A stretch of DNA of 64,000 nucleotides from the NCBI GenBank assembly GCA_023436885.1, contig JAEZHI010000040.1:310001-374000 (forward strand), given 5' to 3'. This document shows, piece by piece, positions 36,522-45,414 of the stretch. The notes under the pieces are model-generated. The model ran no database searches. It saw only the letters and a program-made list of their open reading frames with translations, and was not told the origin of the DNA. This stretch comes from Pseudomonadota bacterium (GTDB lineage: Bacteria > Pseudomonadota > Alphaproteobacteria > Rhizobiales > Pleomorphomonadaceae). Positions within the stretch are counted from its first letter, which is position 1; each line of letters opens with the position of its first letter. The position numbers and the translations under genes are program-made.

Positions 36522-37271
36522 ATGCCTGCAATCTTCATTACCGGCTGCTCATCCGGCTTCGGCCTGGAAACAGCCCGGCTGTTCCTCGAGCGCGGCTGGG
36601 ACGTAATCGCGACCATGCGGACGCCCAATGCCGAAATCATTCCGCCGTCCGAGAGGCTCCGCCTCCTGCAGCTCGACGTGACCGATGCTGCAAGCATCGC
36701 CCGTGCGGTTGCCGAGGCGGGTCCGATCGATGTTCTGGTCAACAACGCCGGTTTCGGTGTGCCATCCCCGGTCGAACTGACCGCCCCCGACATGGCGCGC
36801 GCCATGTTTGAGACCAACACGCTGGGCACGCTTGCGATGATCCAGGCGCTGCTTCCATCGTTTCGCGAGCGACGGTCGGGCGTCATCATCAACGTCTCCT
36901 CGTCGACCACACTGAAGTCGTTGCCCATGGTCGGCGTCTATCGCGCCACCAAGGCCGCGGTGAATTCCCTGACCGAGACGCTGGCCCTTGAAGTGAAGCC
37001 GTTCGGCGTGCGCACCCACCTGGTCATACCGGGAAGCGCGCCTGAAACGCGGTTCGGCGCCAATGGACTGCCTCATCTCAGGGGCAGCGACAACATCGAC
37101 TACGCGCCTATGGCCGAGCGCATCGTAACCCACATGCGCGATCGCTCGGGACCGACGACCCGCGCCTCCGACGTCGCGGCGGCCATCTGGCGATGCGCGA
37201 CCGATCCGGCATCGCCATTCCGTCTCGCGGCCGGGCGCGATGCGGAAGCCTTGATGGGTGAGGCGGGATAA
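36522..37271 (+). CDS. SDR family oxidoreductase
   Basis: The 249-residue classical SDR has TGCSSGFG, LVNNAGFG, a Ser in INVSSST and YRATK (YxxxK). A GGCGGAGAA-type site precedes ATG 36522. It is probably controlled by the divergent AraC protein. Substrate unknown. Confidence 0.9.
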   Translation: MPAIFITGCSSGFGLETARLFLERGWDVIATMRTPNAEIIPPSERLRLLQLDVTDAASIARAVAEAGPIDVLVNNAGFGVPSPVELTAPDMARAMFETNTLGTLAMIQALLPSFRERRSGVIINVSSSTTLKSLPMVGVYRATKAAVNSLTETLALEVKPFGVRTHLVIPGSAPETRFGANGLPHLRGSDNIDYAPMAERIVTHMRDRSGPTTRASDVAAAIWRCATDPASPFRLAAGRDAEALMGEAG

Positions 37272-37343
37272 ATGACTAAGTCTTCTGGGCGGCTTTCCCG
37301 ATGGAGCAAGTCGAGCTTCGAGATTTGAGAGCGGCGGTCTGCA

Positions 37344-38441
37344 CTAAGATCGTCGCCCGACCATCCCGGTCAGTCCGAGCATCAAACGCGACAGCTCGCT
37401 TTGCCTGGTTGTCCCGGTTTTCTCGAAGATCGAGTGAAGCTGGGCGCGAATGGTGCCGACGGATACGGCGCGCATCTGCGCGATTTCCTCCACCTTCTTT
37501 CCCTGAGCCACCGATTTTGCGATCTCGGCCTCCGCATGGGTCAGATCGTAAAGCGCAATGAGCACGCTCGACTCGACGACGCTCTCATTTTTGGAACTCA
37601 CCAGAACGAGAATGAGATCAGCCACGCCGAAGATGTCTTTTGCGACGCCGGCGACCGGCAGAAAATGACCGACCATGGCAGGTGTGGTTTCCGTCGCCTC
37701 GATGGCCAGCGAACCGCCGAACTGCCCGACGCCCGTTTCGCACAATGCCCGCCATCGACTGTTCGCGGCCTTGGAAGCGAAGGCGATGGACTCGTGCCTG
37801 TCGATGATCACGCTGGGAACGAGCGCCTGCAGACTGGAGTTGGCAAGGACCATCCGGCCTTTGAGCATGGCGCAGGCGGGCAATCCGAGCGCATCGAGAA
37901 GGTTGACCGCCGACCTGACCTGCTCGAAGCGGACGCGGGCAGCCAGCAGCGCCGCCCGTGCGAGGTGGGGACGGATCACCGAGAGACCTTCGATCGTGTC
38001 GTCGGGCAAAGGTCCTGCGTCATAATCTCGATGCACCGAGATCTTGATCACATCTCCGGTCGGAGACAGGATCGATGTGCCGGCGTGCCAGTAGAAACCT
38101 TGAGGTCGCATAAAACCTCGATAGTATTCGCTGGCTTCCATTTCCTCGATGGACATCACTTCCCTGTCCATGATGAAGCGTGGTTCATTGAATTTCTGGA
38201 TGCGCTCCCTGGTCGCCAGGTAAGGATTGCGCTTGATCCAATTTTCCCGAAAATAGATGTGCATTCCTTCGACGGACGCATCGTTGCATCTCCACCGTAT
38301 GTCGCTCGTCGGTGGTGCGGCCATGATCACTCCCTTGTCGCAGCCCGCTCTTCTGGCCAACTGTTCCATGACGCCCTGACCGGACCAAAGATCAGGCACT
38401 GCCGCGGATTCATAGATGCGTCCGATGAAGTCAGCGTCCAT
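37344..38441 (-). CDS. LuxR-type helix-turn-helix regulator
   Basis: The 365-residue protein has a long unassigned N-terminal region and a C-terminal LuxR/FixJ helix-turn-helix (LTHAEAEIAKSVAQGKKVEEIAQMRAVSVGTIRAQLHSIFEKTGTTRQSELSRL, about 295-350). GAGGGGG lies just upstream of the ATG. The middle has a PAS-like feel, but no known ligand domain is recognised. Orthologues of this layout are often called LuxR C-terminal-related regulators; target unknown. Confidence 0.88.
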   Translation of the reverse strand: MDADFIGRIYESAAVPDLWSGQGVMEQLARRAGCDKGVIMAAPPTSDIRWRCNDASVEGMHIYFRENWIKRNPYLATRERIQKFNEPRFIMDREVMSIEEMEASEYYRGFMRPQGFYWHAGTSILSPTGDVIKISVHRDYDAGPLPDDTIEGLSVIRPHLARAALLAARVRFEQVRSAVNLLDALGLPACAMLKGRMVLANSSLQALVPSVIIDRHESIAFASKAANSRWRALCETGVGQFGGSLAIEATETTPAMVGHFLPVAGVAKDIFGVADLILVLVSSKNESVVESSVLIALYDLTHAEAEIAKSVAQGKKVEEIAQMRAVSVGTIRAQLHSIFEKTGTTRQSELSRLMLGLTGMVGRRS

Positions 38442-38922
38442 GTGTCCCCCTCATGTTCACTGTTTCCCGTCTTGATAGGCGCGCACGAAAAAACGCACAC
38501 ATTGTTATCTATATCAGATGATATATGCGATTTCACCAATAGAATCATAGTCTATCTCCACCGCGACCGAACAACGCGGCAGCAAGAATGCCTGTATGAA
38601 CAACTTTCTGGAGAGCGATCCAGAATATACTCGCCATTTTGGCGATGTCGTTGATCACCGTGACTTTGTAAAGTGGCCTCGGAGGCAAACATGGGGAGGG
38701 TGAGCCCAAACCTGCTTCTATCGAAGGGAGAGTTCGTTCTGTCCTCGATCTTTTTGGAAGCTGCGCCTAGATCGTCAAAGTCAGCTCGCGCACTCACGCT
38801 TACAAGATTGTTTGCAATCAGCGCAAGGACATCGCCACATCGAAACGTGAGAATAAATAGAAAATATGCCTGAATAACTGAAATTTAGAAGATTCAACTT
38901 GGTCATACACAGAGCGTGCGAA
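38442..38922. other. AT-rich intergenic region with one inverted repeat
   Basis: No convincing gene is present. It is AT-richer than its surroundings. An inverted repeat (TATATC-AGAT-GATATA, 38510-38525) lies about 70 bp upstream of the LuxR-type gene and could be a regulator or promoter site. Two short overlapping frames (38552-38797 and 38673-38873) lack family features and ribosome-binding sites. Confidence 0.5.
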
Positions 38923-39228
38923 ATGGATATACGTACCAGACGGCGCATAAAGGTGCTTTTCGGGTTGTTTGTTCTGTACTCGGTAGCGCTGCCAATCGCG
39001 GAAGAGTTGAAAAGACCATCCCACCCTCAGGAAAGCAGCCTGGGCCTCACGCTATGGTCGTTGATGGCTGTCGTCACCGTCGTCCTGTGGCAGAGCCTCC
39101 TGATCTATGAAGCCGGCAAGACATCGGAGACCGGCCCCTTCAGCTTTGCAACGCTCGTCAAACGCAAGTGGCCGATCATGGTCGTCTTTGGCGGATGTGC
39201 GCTCGTGGTGGCCTGGCAGAGGTTGTGA
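38923..39228 (+). CDS. Small two-helix membrane protein, hypothetical
   Basis: The 101-residue protein has two to three hydrophobic segments (VLFGLFVLYSVALPI, LWSLMAVVTVVLWQSLLI, WPIMVVFGGCALVVAW) and basic flanks. I do not recognise a family. Its stop overlaps the next gene's start in TGATG, so the two are coupled. It opens a run of small envelope or secreted protein genes. Confidence 0.6.
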   Translation: MDIRTRRRIKVLFGLFVLYSVALPIAEELKRPSHPQESSLGLTLWSLMAVVTVVLWQSLLIYEAGKTSETGPFSFATLVKRKWPIMVVFGGCALVVAWQRL

Positions 39229-39860
39229 TGTCTCAAGCGCAACTTTTCAGCTCGATAAAGGCAGAAGGCAAAAACGACATGGCTGGTTCGACCATGCCTT
39301 TGCGTTCCGAGAGCCGATCGCGGACGAACCCAAACTGCGCCGCGTGGCTGACAACGGTGGTCACGCGCTGGCGACATCTTTCAATGATCGCGATCGTCTC
39401 CGCCGGTTGCTGCGGTGGATGTGTCGACCAGGGAGGCCAGACGGAAGCGCAGCGCGCCTACAATGCCTGCACGAGCGACTGGAACAACACCATCCGCCAC
39501 CTGTCGGGATACAAGGCGGCGGTATCCGGCGTCGGCCCGAACGGCACCTCCTGCTTCTGGTCCTGGAATGCACCGTCGCCGCAAGTGGCGCTGAGCCGGG
39601 CGAGTGCCAATTGCAACCGCGCCTATTCCCGCTGCTTCACCTATTACTCCGGCTCGGGCTTCAGCGCATGGGAGCAGTGGATCAACAATCACGGCGGAAA
39701 CGATCCCAACAACGCCCAAGGCAGCGCAAGCAACGACGACAGCGAGGCCCTGGAAGCCTTGTTTGGCGGCCTGTCTGCCGGGAGGTTATCGCGCTGGCGA
39801 TCGCACAACGACTTACACGACAGCTCCCCGTCGCAGTTACGGTGGCGGAGGCGGCGGTGA
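39228..39860 (+). CDS. Cys-rich secreted/membrane-associated hypothetical protein
   Basis: The 210-residue product has a hydrophobic stretch with a possible lipobox-like SAGCCGGC at about residues 57-64, followed by a Cys/Trp-rich domain (YNACTSDWNN, GTSCFWSWNA, CNRAYSRCFTYY). The family is not recognised. After about residue 183 the frame becomes Arg/Ser-rich, whereas the +1 frame encodes GGYRAGDRTTTYTT and a Gly run then DCPGATIATDRYC, so a frameshift near 39775 is possible. The actual start might be the later ATG before IAIVSAG. Confidence 0.5.
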   Translation: MSQAQLFSSIKAEGKNDMAGSTMPLRSESRSRTNPNCAAWLTTVVTRWRHLSMIAIVSAGCCGGCVDQGGQTEAQRAYNACTSDWNNTIRHLSGYKAAVSGVGPNGTSCFWSWNAPSPQVALSRASANCNRAYSRCFTYYSGSGFSAWEQWINNHGGNDPNNAQGSASNDDSEALEALFGGLSAGRLSRWRSHNDLHDSSPSQLRWRRRR

Positions 39861-39991
39861 CTGCCCTGGCGCGACGATCGCAACCGATCGGTATTGTCGG
39901 CCGGCTCATTGATGAGTGCTGCTGAAGTCGGCTCGCGCCGTGGGAGAAAGACTCGTATGAATACGTAGTTCTACGTTGGAGCGCGACCAAT

Positions 39992-40792
39992 ATGAAGGAT
40001 AGGCCGATGCGTGGTGCGGTTATGACGACGGCAGTTCTGTTCTTGGCCTCGGCAATAGCCAGCCCCGCATTGGCCGACCGGAACAAGGCGCTGGAGCTGC
40101 TATCGTCCGCCTGGCAATGCCCGCCGGAAACGGCCAATGCGGAGCTCTCCCCGTTTAACTGGGGAACCGTTGCCGACCGCGGCTTCGAAATGAACGACGA
40201 CTTCGTCCACCTCATCGACCGAAAATACGAAATCGTTCACAACACCGAAGTGAACGAGATCACCAAGCTGAACCTCATGGCGACCACGGCGGTCAGGCCC
40301 AGCGAAATCAAGGCCGTTAGCCTGGAGGGAAGCAGCCTTGTGCTGAGATGCGCCGAACGCATCGACTGCATGGAGATCCATTCCTCGGCCAGCCTGTCGA
40401 CCGATTGCAACGGATATTGTGGAGGACAGCCTTGGACATCCTCCACCTCCGTCCAGGCTATACGGCTGAGTTTTTGCGATGATGAAAGCGCCTACGCCGC
40501 ATCCGAGGCTATCCGTCGTCTGGCGCCGAAGGCGGTGATTGAAACCGATGCGTCCGCGCCACCTCAACGGACCGAGCCGCTCCTATGCCGGGCAGCTGAT
40601 CCAACCGGTACACCGCTGAACATCAGATCCGAGCCCGGTGGCAGCCCAACCGGAAAAACGCTCACCAACGGGGCACCGGTCGAGGTTTCCTCATTCGAAA
40701 CGGATGCCAAGGGCAGGTCATGGGCCAGGGTGCCGCGTGGCTATGCCTATGCCCGGTACATGATCTGCCAAGCCCCCGAGGACGCACAATGA
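39992..40792 (+). CDS. Secreted protein with C-terminal SH3b-like domain
   Basis: The 266-residue protein has a signal peptide (about 1-28, ending SPALA). A Cys-containing central domain follows, and the C-terminal bacterial SH3 segment (LLCRAADPTGTPLNIRSEPGGSPTGKTLTNGAPVEV) covers about 198-258. SH3b domains usually bind peptidoglycan or other envelope partners. The stop is ATGA-coupled to the next secreted-protein gene. Confidence 0.75.
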   Translation: MKDRPMRGAVMTTAVLFLASAIASPALADRNKALELLSSAWQCPPETANAELSPFNWGTVADRGFEMNDDFVHLIDRKYEIVHNTEVNEITKLNLMATTAVRPSEIKAVSLEGSSLVLRCAERIDCMEIHSSASLSTDCNGYCGGQPWTSSTSVQAIRLSFCDDESAYAASEAIRRLAPKAVIETDASAPPQRTEPLLCRAADPTGTPLNIRSEPGGSPTGKTLTNGAPVEVSSFETDAKGRSWARVPRGYAYARYMICQAPEDAQ

Positions 40793-41661
40793 GCACGACC
40801 AAGAGCTTGATCGAAGGCGCCTTCATCCTTCTCTTCGTGGTTCTGGCCGCAGTCTCGAACGCCTGGGCTGAAGACGACTGCTGGGATCAGCAAAGTCTGC
40901 CGGATCAACGATCGACAGCGCTCCAAGAACATTGCGTCATAAACGAGGGCAACGTCTGCTACGACATCGTCCATTCGGCCGTCGCGGTCAATAACTGCGG
41001 CAAGAGCATCAAGCTTCACGCATCGGCCGGCACGATGTCCACAGACGTCTTTCTCGGTAGCGGGCACCGCGAAATGGTGCATTGTCTCGAGAGTGAGAAC
41101 AATTGCTCGGGGGTAATCTTCACGCTGATCGAGCAACCCGGCACTGGTGGAGCAACTTCACAGCCGGCAACCCGTCCTCTCGGCGACGCGGGCGGAGATG
41201 GAGCATCGAAACCGGACAGCGATGACGATCAGGATCTGAGCGATCTCCTTGAGGAGCAGCAACTCAGGACATCGCAAGCCACGCCCCTGGCCCAGCGGCT
41301 CAAGGAAATCGACGATCAATACAAGGCTGCACTGGAGAGGCGAAAGCACGAGCTGGAAGAAGTGCGGGCGCAGGAAGCCGAGCTGAAGCGGCTGCAAGAC
41401 CTCAATCGCCAGCATCAGGAGGAGATCAGGAGGTCGATGGTCAAGCCACCCAGCGCCTTCGATGAACAGTCGTTCGGAATCGAAAGCGTAATGTCGAGGT
41501 ACAGCCCGGAGATGCAGGCCAAGATCCGCAGCTGCGTCATCGGTCATTCAGGGTGCAATACCTGCGATAACTCAGGCTACGGCGTACACCTCAACTGCAA
41601 CAACGCGGCTGGACTGCAGTCGGCGATCCAGATTTGCTCGCCGGTCTGCGGCATCAGATGA
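40789..41661 (+). CDS. Secreted coiled-coil protein, hypothetical
   Basis: The 290-residue protein has a signal peptide (about 1-27, ending NAWA), a Cys-rich N-terminal domain (CWDQQS, EHCVINEGNVCYDIVH, NNCG) and a polar linker. A charged coiled coil follows at about 165-220, then a C-terminal Cys cluster (SCVIGHSGCNTCDNSGYGVHLNC). The cysteines suggest disulfides in the periplasm. Coupling to the SH3b protein implies a joint envelope function. Family unknown. Confidence 0.7.
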   Translation: MSTTKSLIEGAFILLFVVLAAVSNAWAEDDCWDQQSLPDQRSTALQEHCVINEGNVCYDIVHSAVAVNNCGKSIKLHASAGTMSTDVFLGSGHREMVHCLESENNCSGVIFTLIEQPGTGGATSQPATRPLGDAGGDGASKPDSDDDQDLSDLLEEQQLRTSQATPLAQRLKEIDDQYKAALERRKHELEEVRAQEAELKRLQDLNRQHQEEIRRSMVKPPSAFDEQSFGIESVMSRYSPEMQAKIRSCVIGHSGCNTCDNSGYGVHLNCNNAAGLQSAIQICSPVCGIR

Positions 41662-41750
41662 CCTGAGCAAAGAAGAGAGCGCCCATCGGCGCGCAAGGCG
41701 GTCGTGGGATAAGCCGTGACGATCCAGGCCTTTTCGCGCCTTCCGCTTGT

Positions 41751-42197
41751 TCACGACGTGGAGCTGGGCTTCCTCCGGCGAGACGCAGAAGTAGCCTTGT
41801 CGAGCGTCACGGGAGGCTCCAGCAAAACAGACCTGCCCCCGCTATGTAGCGTCAGCGACCACGGATCGAACACCGGCACGGCAGCCGCGATAAACTCGCT
41901 GGTATCGCGGCTGACGACGACCAGATCCTCGACGACCGCAAGGGCCGCGATGAACAGATCCGGTTGGCTGAAGGTGTGGCCGCGCTTCTAACCTGCGACA
42001 TGCAGCATCTTACAGCGGAGAATGACATCTTCCCCGATGGGAAGAATGCGCCCCTCGAAAACCGGCCTTAAAGTGCGATCGAGCCAGAGGTTGAGGTCGG
42101 CCCTTCGGCTCGGATCGTCCAACTGCTCGATGCCGAAGCGTATCTCGGCAATGGTGATGTCCGACAGGAATAGAACCTCACCAGGCTGCCCCGCCAA
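41751..42197 (-). pseudogene. vapC: VapC (PIN domain) toxin remnant: 5' end missing and internal stop
   Basis: Reading leftward, the frame gives EVLFLSDITIAEIRFGIEQL, LNLWLDRTLRPVFEGRILPI and HVAG, then a TAG at 41990-41988. It continues in the same frame with KRGHTFSQPDLFIAALAVVEDLVVVSRDTSEF and VPVFDPWSLTL. This is the FitB/VapC order of motifs, with the catalytic D of PDLFIAA and the SRD present. The N-terminal LDTN segment is absent; the remnant begins right beside a terminator fragment at about 42190-42212. There is no VapB. The gene is dead. Confidence 0.85.
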
Positions 42198-42212
42198 CGA
42201 GGGGCGATTTTC
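42190..42212 (+). terminator. Half of a terminator identical to the chemoreceptor terminator
   Basis: AACGAGGGGCGATTTT then CATTT matches 25862-25882 apart from one T. The matching left arm is missing here: only a 5-bp GCCCC/GGGGC stem can form. It abuts the broken 5' end of the vapC remnant, so it marks a deletion or insertion junction rather than an active terminator. Confidence 0.6.
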
Positions 42213-42356
42213 ATTTCATGGCCAGTCGCCGTTGAGATGACGGCGCAGCGGGCTCAACCGTTCGAAGCCGAGCGAAGCCACCAGCCAAATACCCATTTCC
42301 CGAGAAAACTGGTTGTGGCATTGATCTATGTAGATTTAAAATGGAGGATTATCTGA

Positions 42357-42731
42357 ATGCCCCGCCCGGTTTCAAGGCTTTTGCTGGCATTGCCGATACT
42401 GACGGTCTCGGCCCAAGTGGCCTGCGCCGAGGACTGCTTTGGAGGTGTCACTTGCGAAGAGGCCGCTTTAGCGGCGATGTCCTTCAAACTGGCGCGCGAT
42501 TGTCCATCAGTCCTTCAGATCGCCCCCAACCGGGCGGGCGAATTCGAAAAGGTAATGTACGCGCTTCGGCACCGGCCAATGGCAAACATTTGGCCGGACG
42601 AATTTTCAGATACGCCACGTCCGCGCTCGGCCAAGGAGTGCAGAAGCGTAGCCCAAAAGGTCGCGCAGGGAGCGGTGCCCGGCCTTTATCTGGCCGTCCG
42701 CACCAAGGCAGGAAAAGCTCGCGGGAAATAG
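42357..42731 (+). CDS. Small secreted protein, hypothetical
   Basis: The 124-residue product has a signal peptide (about 1-24, ending ACAE), then a Cys-containing helical domain (DCFGGVTCEEAALAAMSFKLARDCPSVL, AKECRSVAQKV) and a basic tail. No family is recognised. It stands alone between the vapC remnant and kup. An AT-rich, gene-free 200 bp (42732-42938) follows. Confidence 0.6.
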   Translation: MPRPVSRLLLALPILTVSAQVACAEDCFGGVTCEEAALAAMSFKLARDCPSVLQIAPNRAGEFEKVMYALRHRPMANIWPDEFSDTPRPRSAKECRSVAQKVAQGAVPGLYLAVRTKAGKARGK

Positions 42732-42938
42732 GCGCCGAGCACCTCTTGCAAGGTCATACCAATCGCAACCTTATGTTTTCTTTATTCCGCACCCAAGCAA
42801 ACATATCCATTCTCAACGGCAATCACCGTATAAAGAAAACATAAAGAAGAATATTGCCGATATAAAGCCGATTTTATTTGAACGCCTCCCTCCGGATAAA
42901 TATCTCCCAGGCAAGGATAGTCTGGAGTTAGCCTTGTC

Positions 42939-44819
42939 ATGTCGGGTTCTGCGGCAAACGGCCATCATGTTCAGAGTTTTTGGGCCCTGGCGCTCGGGTC
43001 GATCGGCGTCGTTTATGGCGACATCGGCACCAGCCCGCTCTATGCGCTCCGGGAGTCGCTGAGCCACGCCGCCGAAGACGGGCTGACGCGGTCCGAGGTG
43101 ATCGGCATCGTGTCGCTACTGCTTTGGTCGCTGACGCTGATCGTCACCGTCAAATACGTGCTGTTCATCCTGCGCGCCGACAACCGCGGCGAAGGCGGTA
43201 CGCTGTCGCTCCTGGCGCTCGCCCAGGCCACCGTCGGCCGCAAGGCGCTGACGCTGGTCACGCTGGGCGTGGTCGGCGCGGCACTGTTCTATGGCGACGC
43301 CATCATCACCCCGGCCATCTCGGTGCTCTCGGCCGTAGAGGGGCTGGAGCTCGCCTCGCCCGGCTTTACCCGCTATGTGATCCCGCTCACCGTCGTCATC
43401 CTGATCGGCCTGTTCGCCATCCAGGCACGCGGCACCGGCAGCGTTTCCAAGTGGTTCGGGCCGATCACGCTCATCTGGTTCGCGGTGATGGCCATCCTCG
43501 GCATCGAGCATCTCGGCGACGATCCCGCCATCCTATGGGCGATCAACCCGCTGCAGGCCATCGAGTTTCTCGCCGACCACGGCTTCAGCTCCTTCGCGGT
43601 GATGGGCTCGGTGTTCCTCGCCGTCACCGGCGCCGAGGCGCTCTATGCCGACATGGGCCATTTCGGCCGCAAGCCCATCCAGTGGGCCTGGATCGCAGTC
43701 GTCTTCCCCTCGCTGGCGCTCAACTATATGGGCCAGGGCGCCATGGTGCTCGCCCGTCCCGAGACGCTGGAAAACCCGTTCTTCCTGATGGCGCCGCAAT
43801 GGGCGCTGGTGCCGCTTGCCGTGTTCGCCACCGTGGCGACGATTATCGCCAGCCAGGCCGTCATCTCCGGCGCCTTCTCGCTGACCCAGCAGGCGATCCA
43901 GCTCGGCCTCCTGCCGCGCCTTGAGATCCGCCACACCTCGGCCTCACAGGTCGGCCAGATCTACATGCCCAAGGTCAACTGGCTGCTGCTTGCCGGCGTC
44001 CTCTTCCTGGTGTTCGCCTTCAAGAGCTCCAGCGCGCTCGGCAACGCCTATGGCATCGCCGTCACCGGCACCATGGTCAGCACCTCGCTGATGGCCTTCA
44101 TTGTCTTCCACTATGCCTGGAAATGGCCGCTGTGGCGGGCCGTCGCTATCATCGCGCCGATGCTGGCCGTGGAAATGGTGTTCCTCGCCAGCAACCTGAT
44201 GAAGCTGTTCGACGGCGGCTACGTGCCGGTGATGGTCGCCACCGCCATCGGCATCGCCATTTGGTCGTGGATGCGCGGCACCAAGCTGACGCATGCCAAG
44301 GCGCGCGCCGAGGCGATCCCGCTCACCGATCTGATCGGCATGCTCGGGCGTTCCTCGCCGGCCCGCGCCAAGGGCACCGCCGTGTTCCTCACCGCCGATC
44401 CCACCATCGCCCCCAGCGCGCTGATGCACAATCTCAAGCACAATCACGTGCTGCACGAGCAGAACCTCATCGTCACCATCGACTACGCCATGACGCCGCA
44501 TGTGCCGAAGGACGAGCGGATCGAGGTGATCCCGCTCGCCGACGGTTTCAAGGAGGTGCACGTCCACCTCGGCTACATGGATGACTCCAACCTGCCAATG
44601 GCGCTGGAAAAGGCCCGCAATCACGGCCTGAAGATCGACATCATGTCGACCAGCTTCTTCATCAACCGCCGCTGGTTCAAGCCGGCAGTCAACTCGGCCA
44701 TGCCGCGCTGGCAGAACCGCCTCTACATCTCGCTGACCAAGGCGGCCACCAACGCTTCAGACTTCTTCCGTCTGCCTTCCAACCGGGTGATCGAGATCGG
44801 GCAGCAGTTCAGCATCTAG
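42939..44819 (+). CDS. kup: Low-affinity potassium transporter Kup
   Basis: The 626-residue KUP/HAK/KT protein opens with ALGSIGVVYGDIGTSPLYALRE. It continues with about 12 membrane segments and carries the family's GEGGTLSLLALAQ and YGDAIITPAISVLSAVEG. The C-terminal cytoplasmic domain ends FFRLPSNRVIEIGQQFSI. Length matches the family. It mediates proton-coupled K+ uptake. A diverged copy of its last ~28 codons lies 1.1 kb downstream at 45919-46002, beyond two small genes. Confidence 0.96.
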   Translation: MSGSAANGHHVQSFWALALGSIGVVYGDIGTSPLYALRESLSHAAEDGLTRSEVIGIVSLLLWSLTLIVTVKYVLFILRADNRGEGGTLSLLALAQATVGRKALTLVTLGVVGAALFYGDAIITPAISVLSAVEGLELASPGFTRYVIPLTVVILIGLFAIQARGTGSVSKWFGPITLIWFAVMAILGIEHLGDDPAILWAINPLQAIEFLADHGFSSFAVMGSVFLAVTGAEALYADMGHFGRKPIQWAWIAVVFPSLALNYMGQGAMVLARPETLENPFFLMAPQWALVPLAVFATVATIIASQAVISGAFSLTQQAIQLGLLPRLEIRHTSASQVGQIYMPKVNWLLLAGVLFLVFAFKSSSALGNAYGIAVTGTMVSTSLMAFIVFHYAWKWPLWRAVAIIAPMLAVEMVFLASNLMKLFDGGYVPVMVATAIGIAIWSWMRGTKLTHAKARAEAIPLTDLIGMLGRSSPARAKGTAVFLTADPTIAPSALMHNLKHNHVLHEQNLIVTIDYAMTPHVPKDERIEVIPLADGFKEVHVHLGYMDDSNLPMALEKARNHGLKIDIMSTSFFINRRWFKPAVNSAMPRWQNRLYISLTKAATNASDFFRLPSNRVIEIGQQFSI

Positions 44820-44932
44820 GAGCAGACCCTAAGGCCGGACCGCGACGGCCACAGCAACGGAAGCGCGGCAGATAAGTGGTTGATCAGACTGCCCGACAGA
44901 ATGTCGATGCTCGGATTTATTCCGCCAACAAG

Positions 44933-44953
44933 TGGAGCGCATGAAGCGCTCCA
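44933..44953 (+). promoter_or_regulatory. Perfect hairpin upstream of the tandem secreted-protein genes
   Basis: TGGAGCGC (44933-44940) and GCGCTCCA (44946-44953) form a perfect 8-bp stem with a 5-nt loop, 27 bp before ATG 44981. No T tract follows. It could end kup transcripts or lie in the leader of the next genes. Confidence 0.45.
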
Positions 44954-44980
44954 TTCAGAAAGGTCGGTTTGGAGTTCTCG

Positions 44981-45382
44981 ATGCAAAGCAAAGTCGTACG
45001 TCTCATGAGCATTGCATTGGTTTTGACCGCCGGCGCCGTCCCGGTCAAAGCCGAAACAACGAACATCGCTCTACGAGCCGGCGAGTCCGCCGACTTGAAA
45101 GAGGTCTTCTACGTCGTCAACTGTCGGTCGCTTCTGACAGCTCCCATGACCGTCGAGATGCTTGAAGGACTGCCGGGGCTCACCGCATCCATCCGCCCGG
45201 CAAAAGTCGTCCCACACATTCAAAATTGCGCCAAGCCAGTGGAAGGCGGCCAGCTTGAGCTTTCCGCCGCGAAGGATGTTTCCCAGAAAGTCGAGGGGGA
45301 TATTCTGCTGCGAGTGAAATACTCGACAGCGGACGGGGAAAGGCAGAAGGCCTACCAATTCCACGTCTTTCTTCTCCCTTGA
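44981..45382 (+). CDS. Small periplasmic protein, tandem paralogue 1
   Basis: The 133-residue product has a signal peptide (about 1-24). It shares with the next gene the pattern VxNCxSLLTAP, GLPGL/GPPGV, VVPxxQxCAKPVxGGxLxLxA, LRVKY/LRIRY, DGxRxK and a C-terminal FLLP/ALFP. Two conserved cysteines probably form a disulfide. The fold looks beta-rich. ATG 44981 is set by GGAG at 44971. Function unknown. Confidence 0.7.
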   Translation: MQSKVVRLMSIALVLTAGAVPVKAETTNIALRAGESADLKEVFYVVNCRSLLTAPMTVEMLEGLPGLTASIRPAKVVPHIQNCAKPVEGGQLELSAAKDVSQKVEGDILLRVKYSTADGERQKAYQFHVFLLP

Positions 45383-45414
45383 TCGGTCGATTATTCAACT
45401 TTCGGACAGAAATC

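Noticed and set aside
38552..38873. Two short overlapping frames on opposite strands
   Set aside because: Neither has a ribosome-binding site, family feature or coding-like composition.
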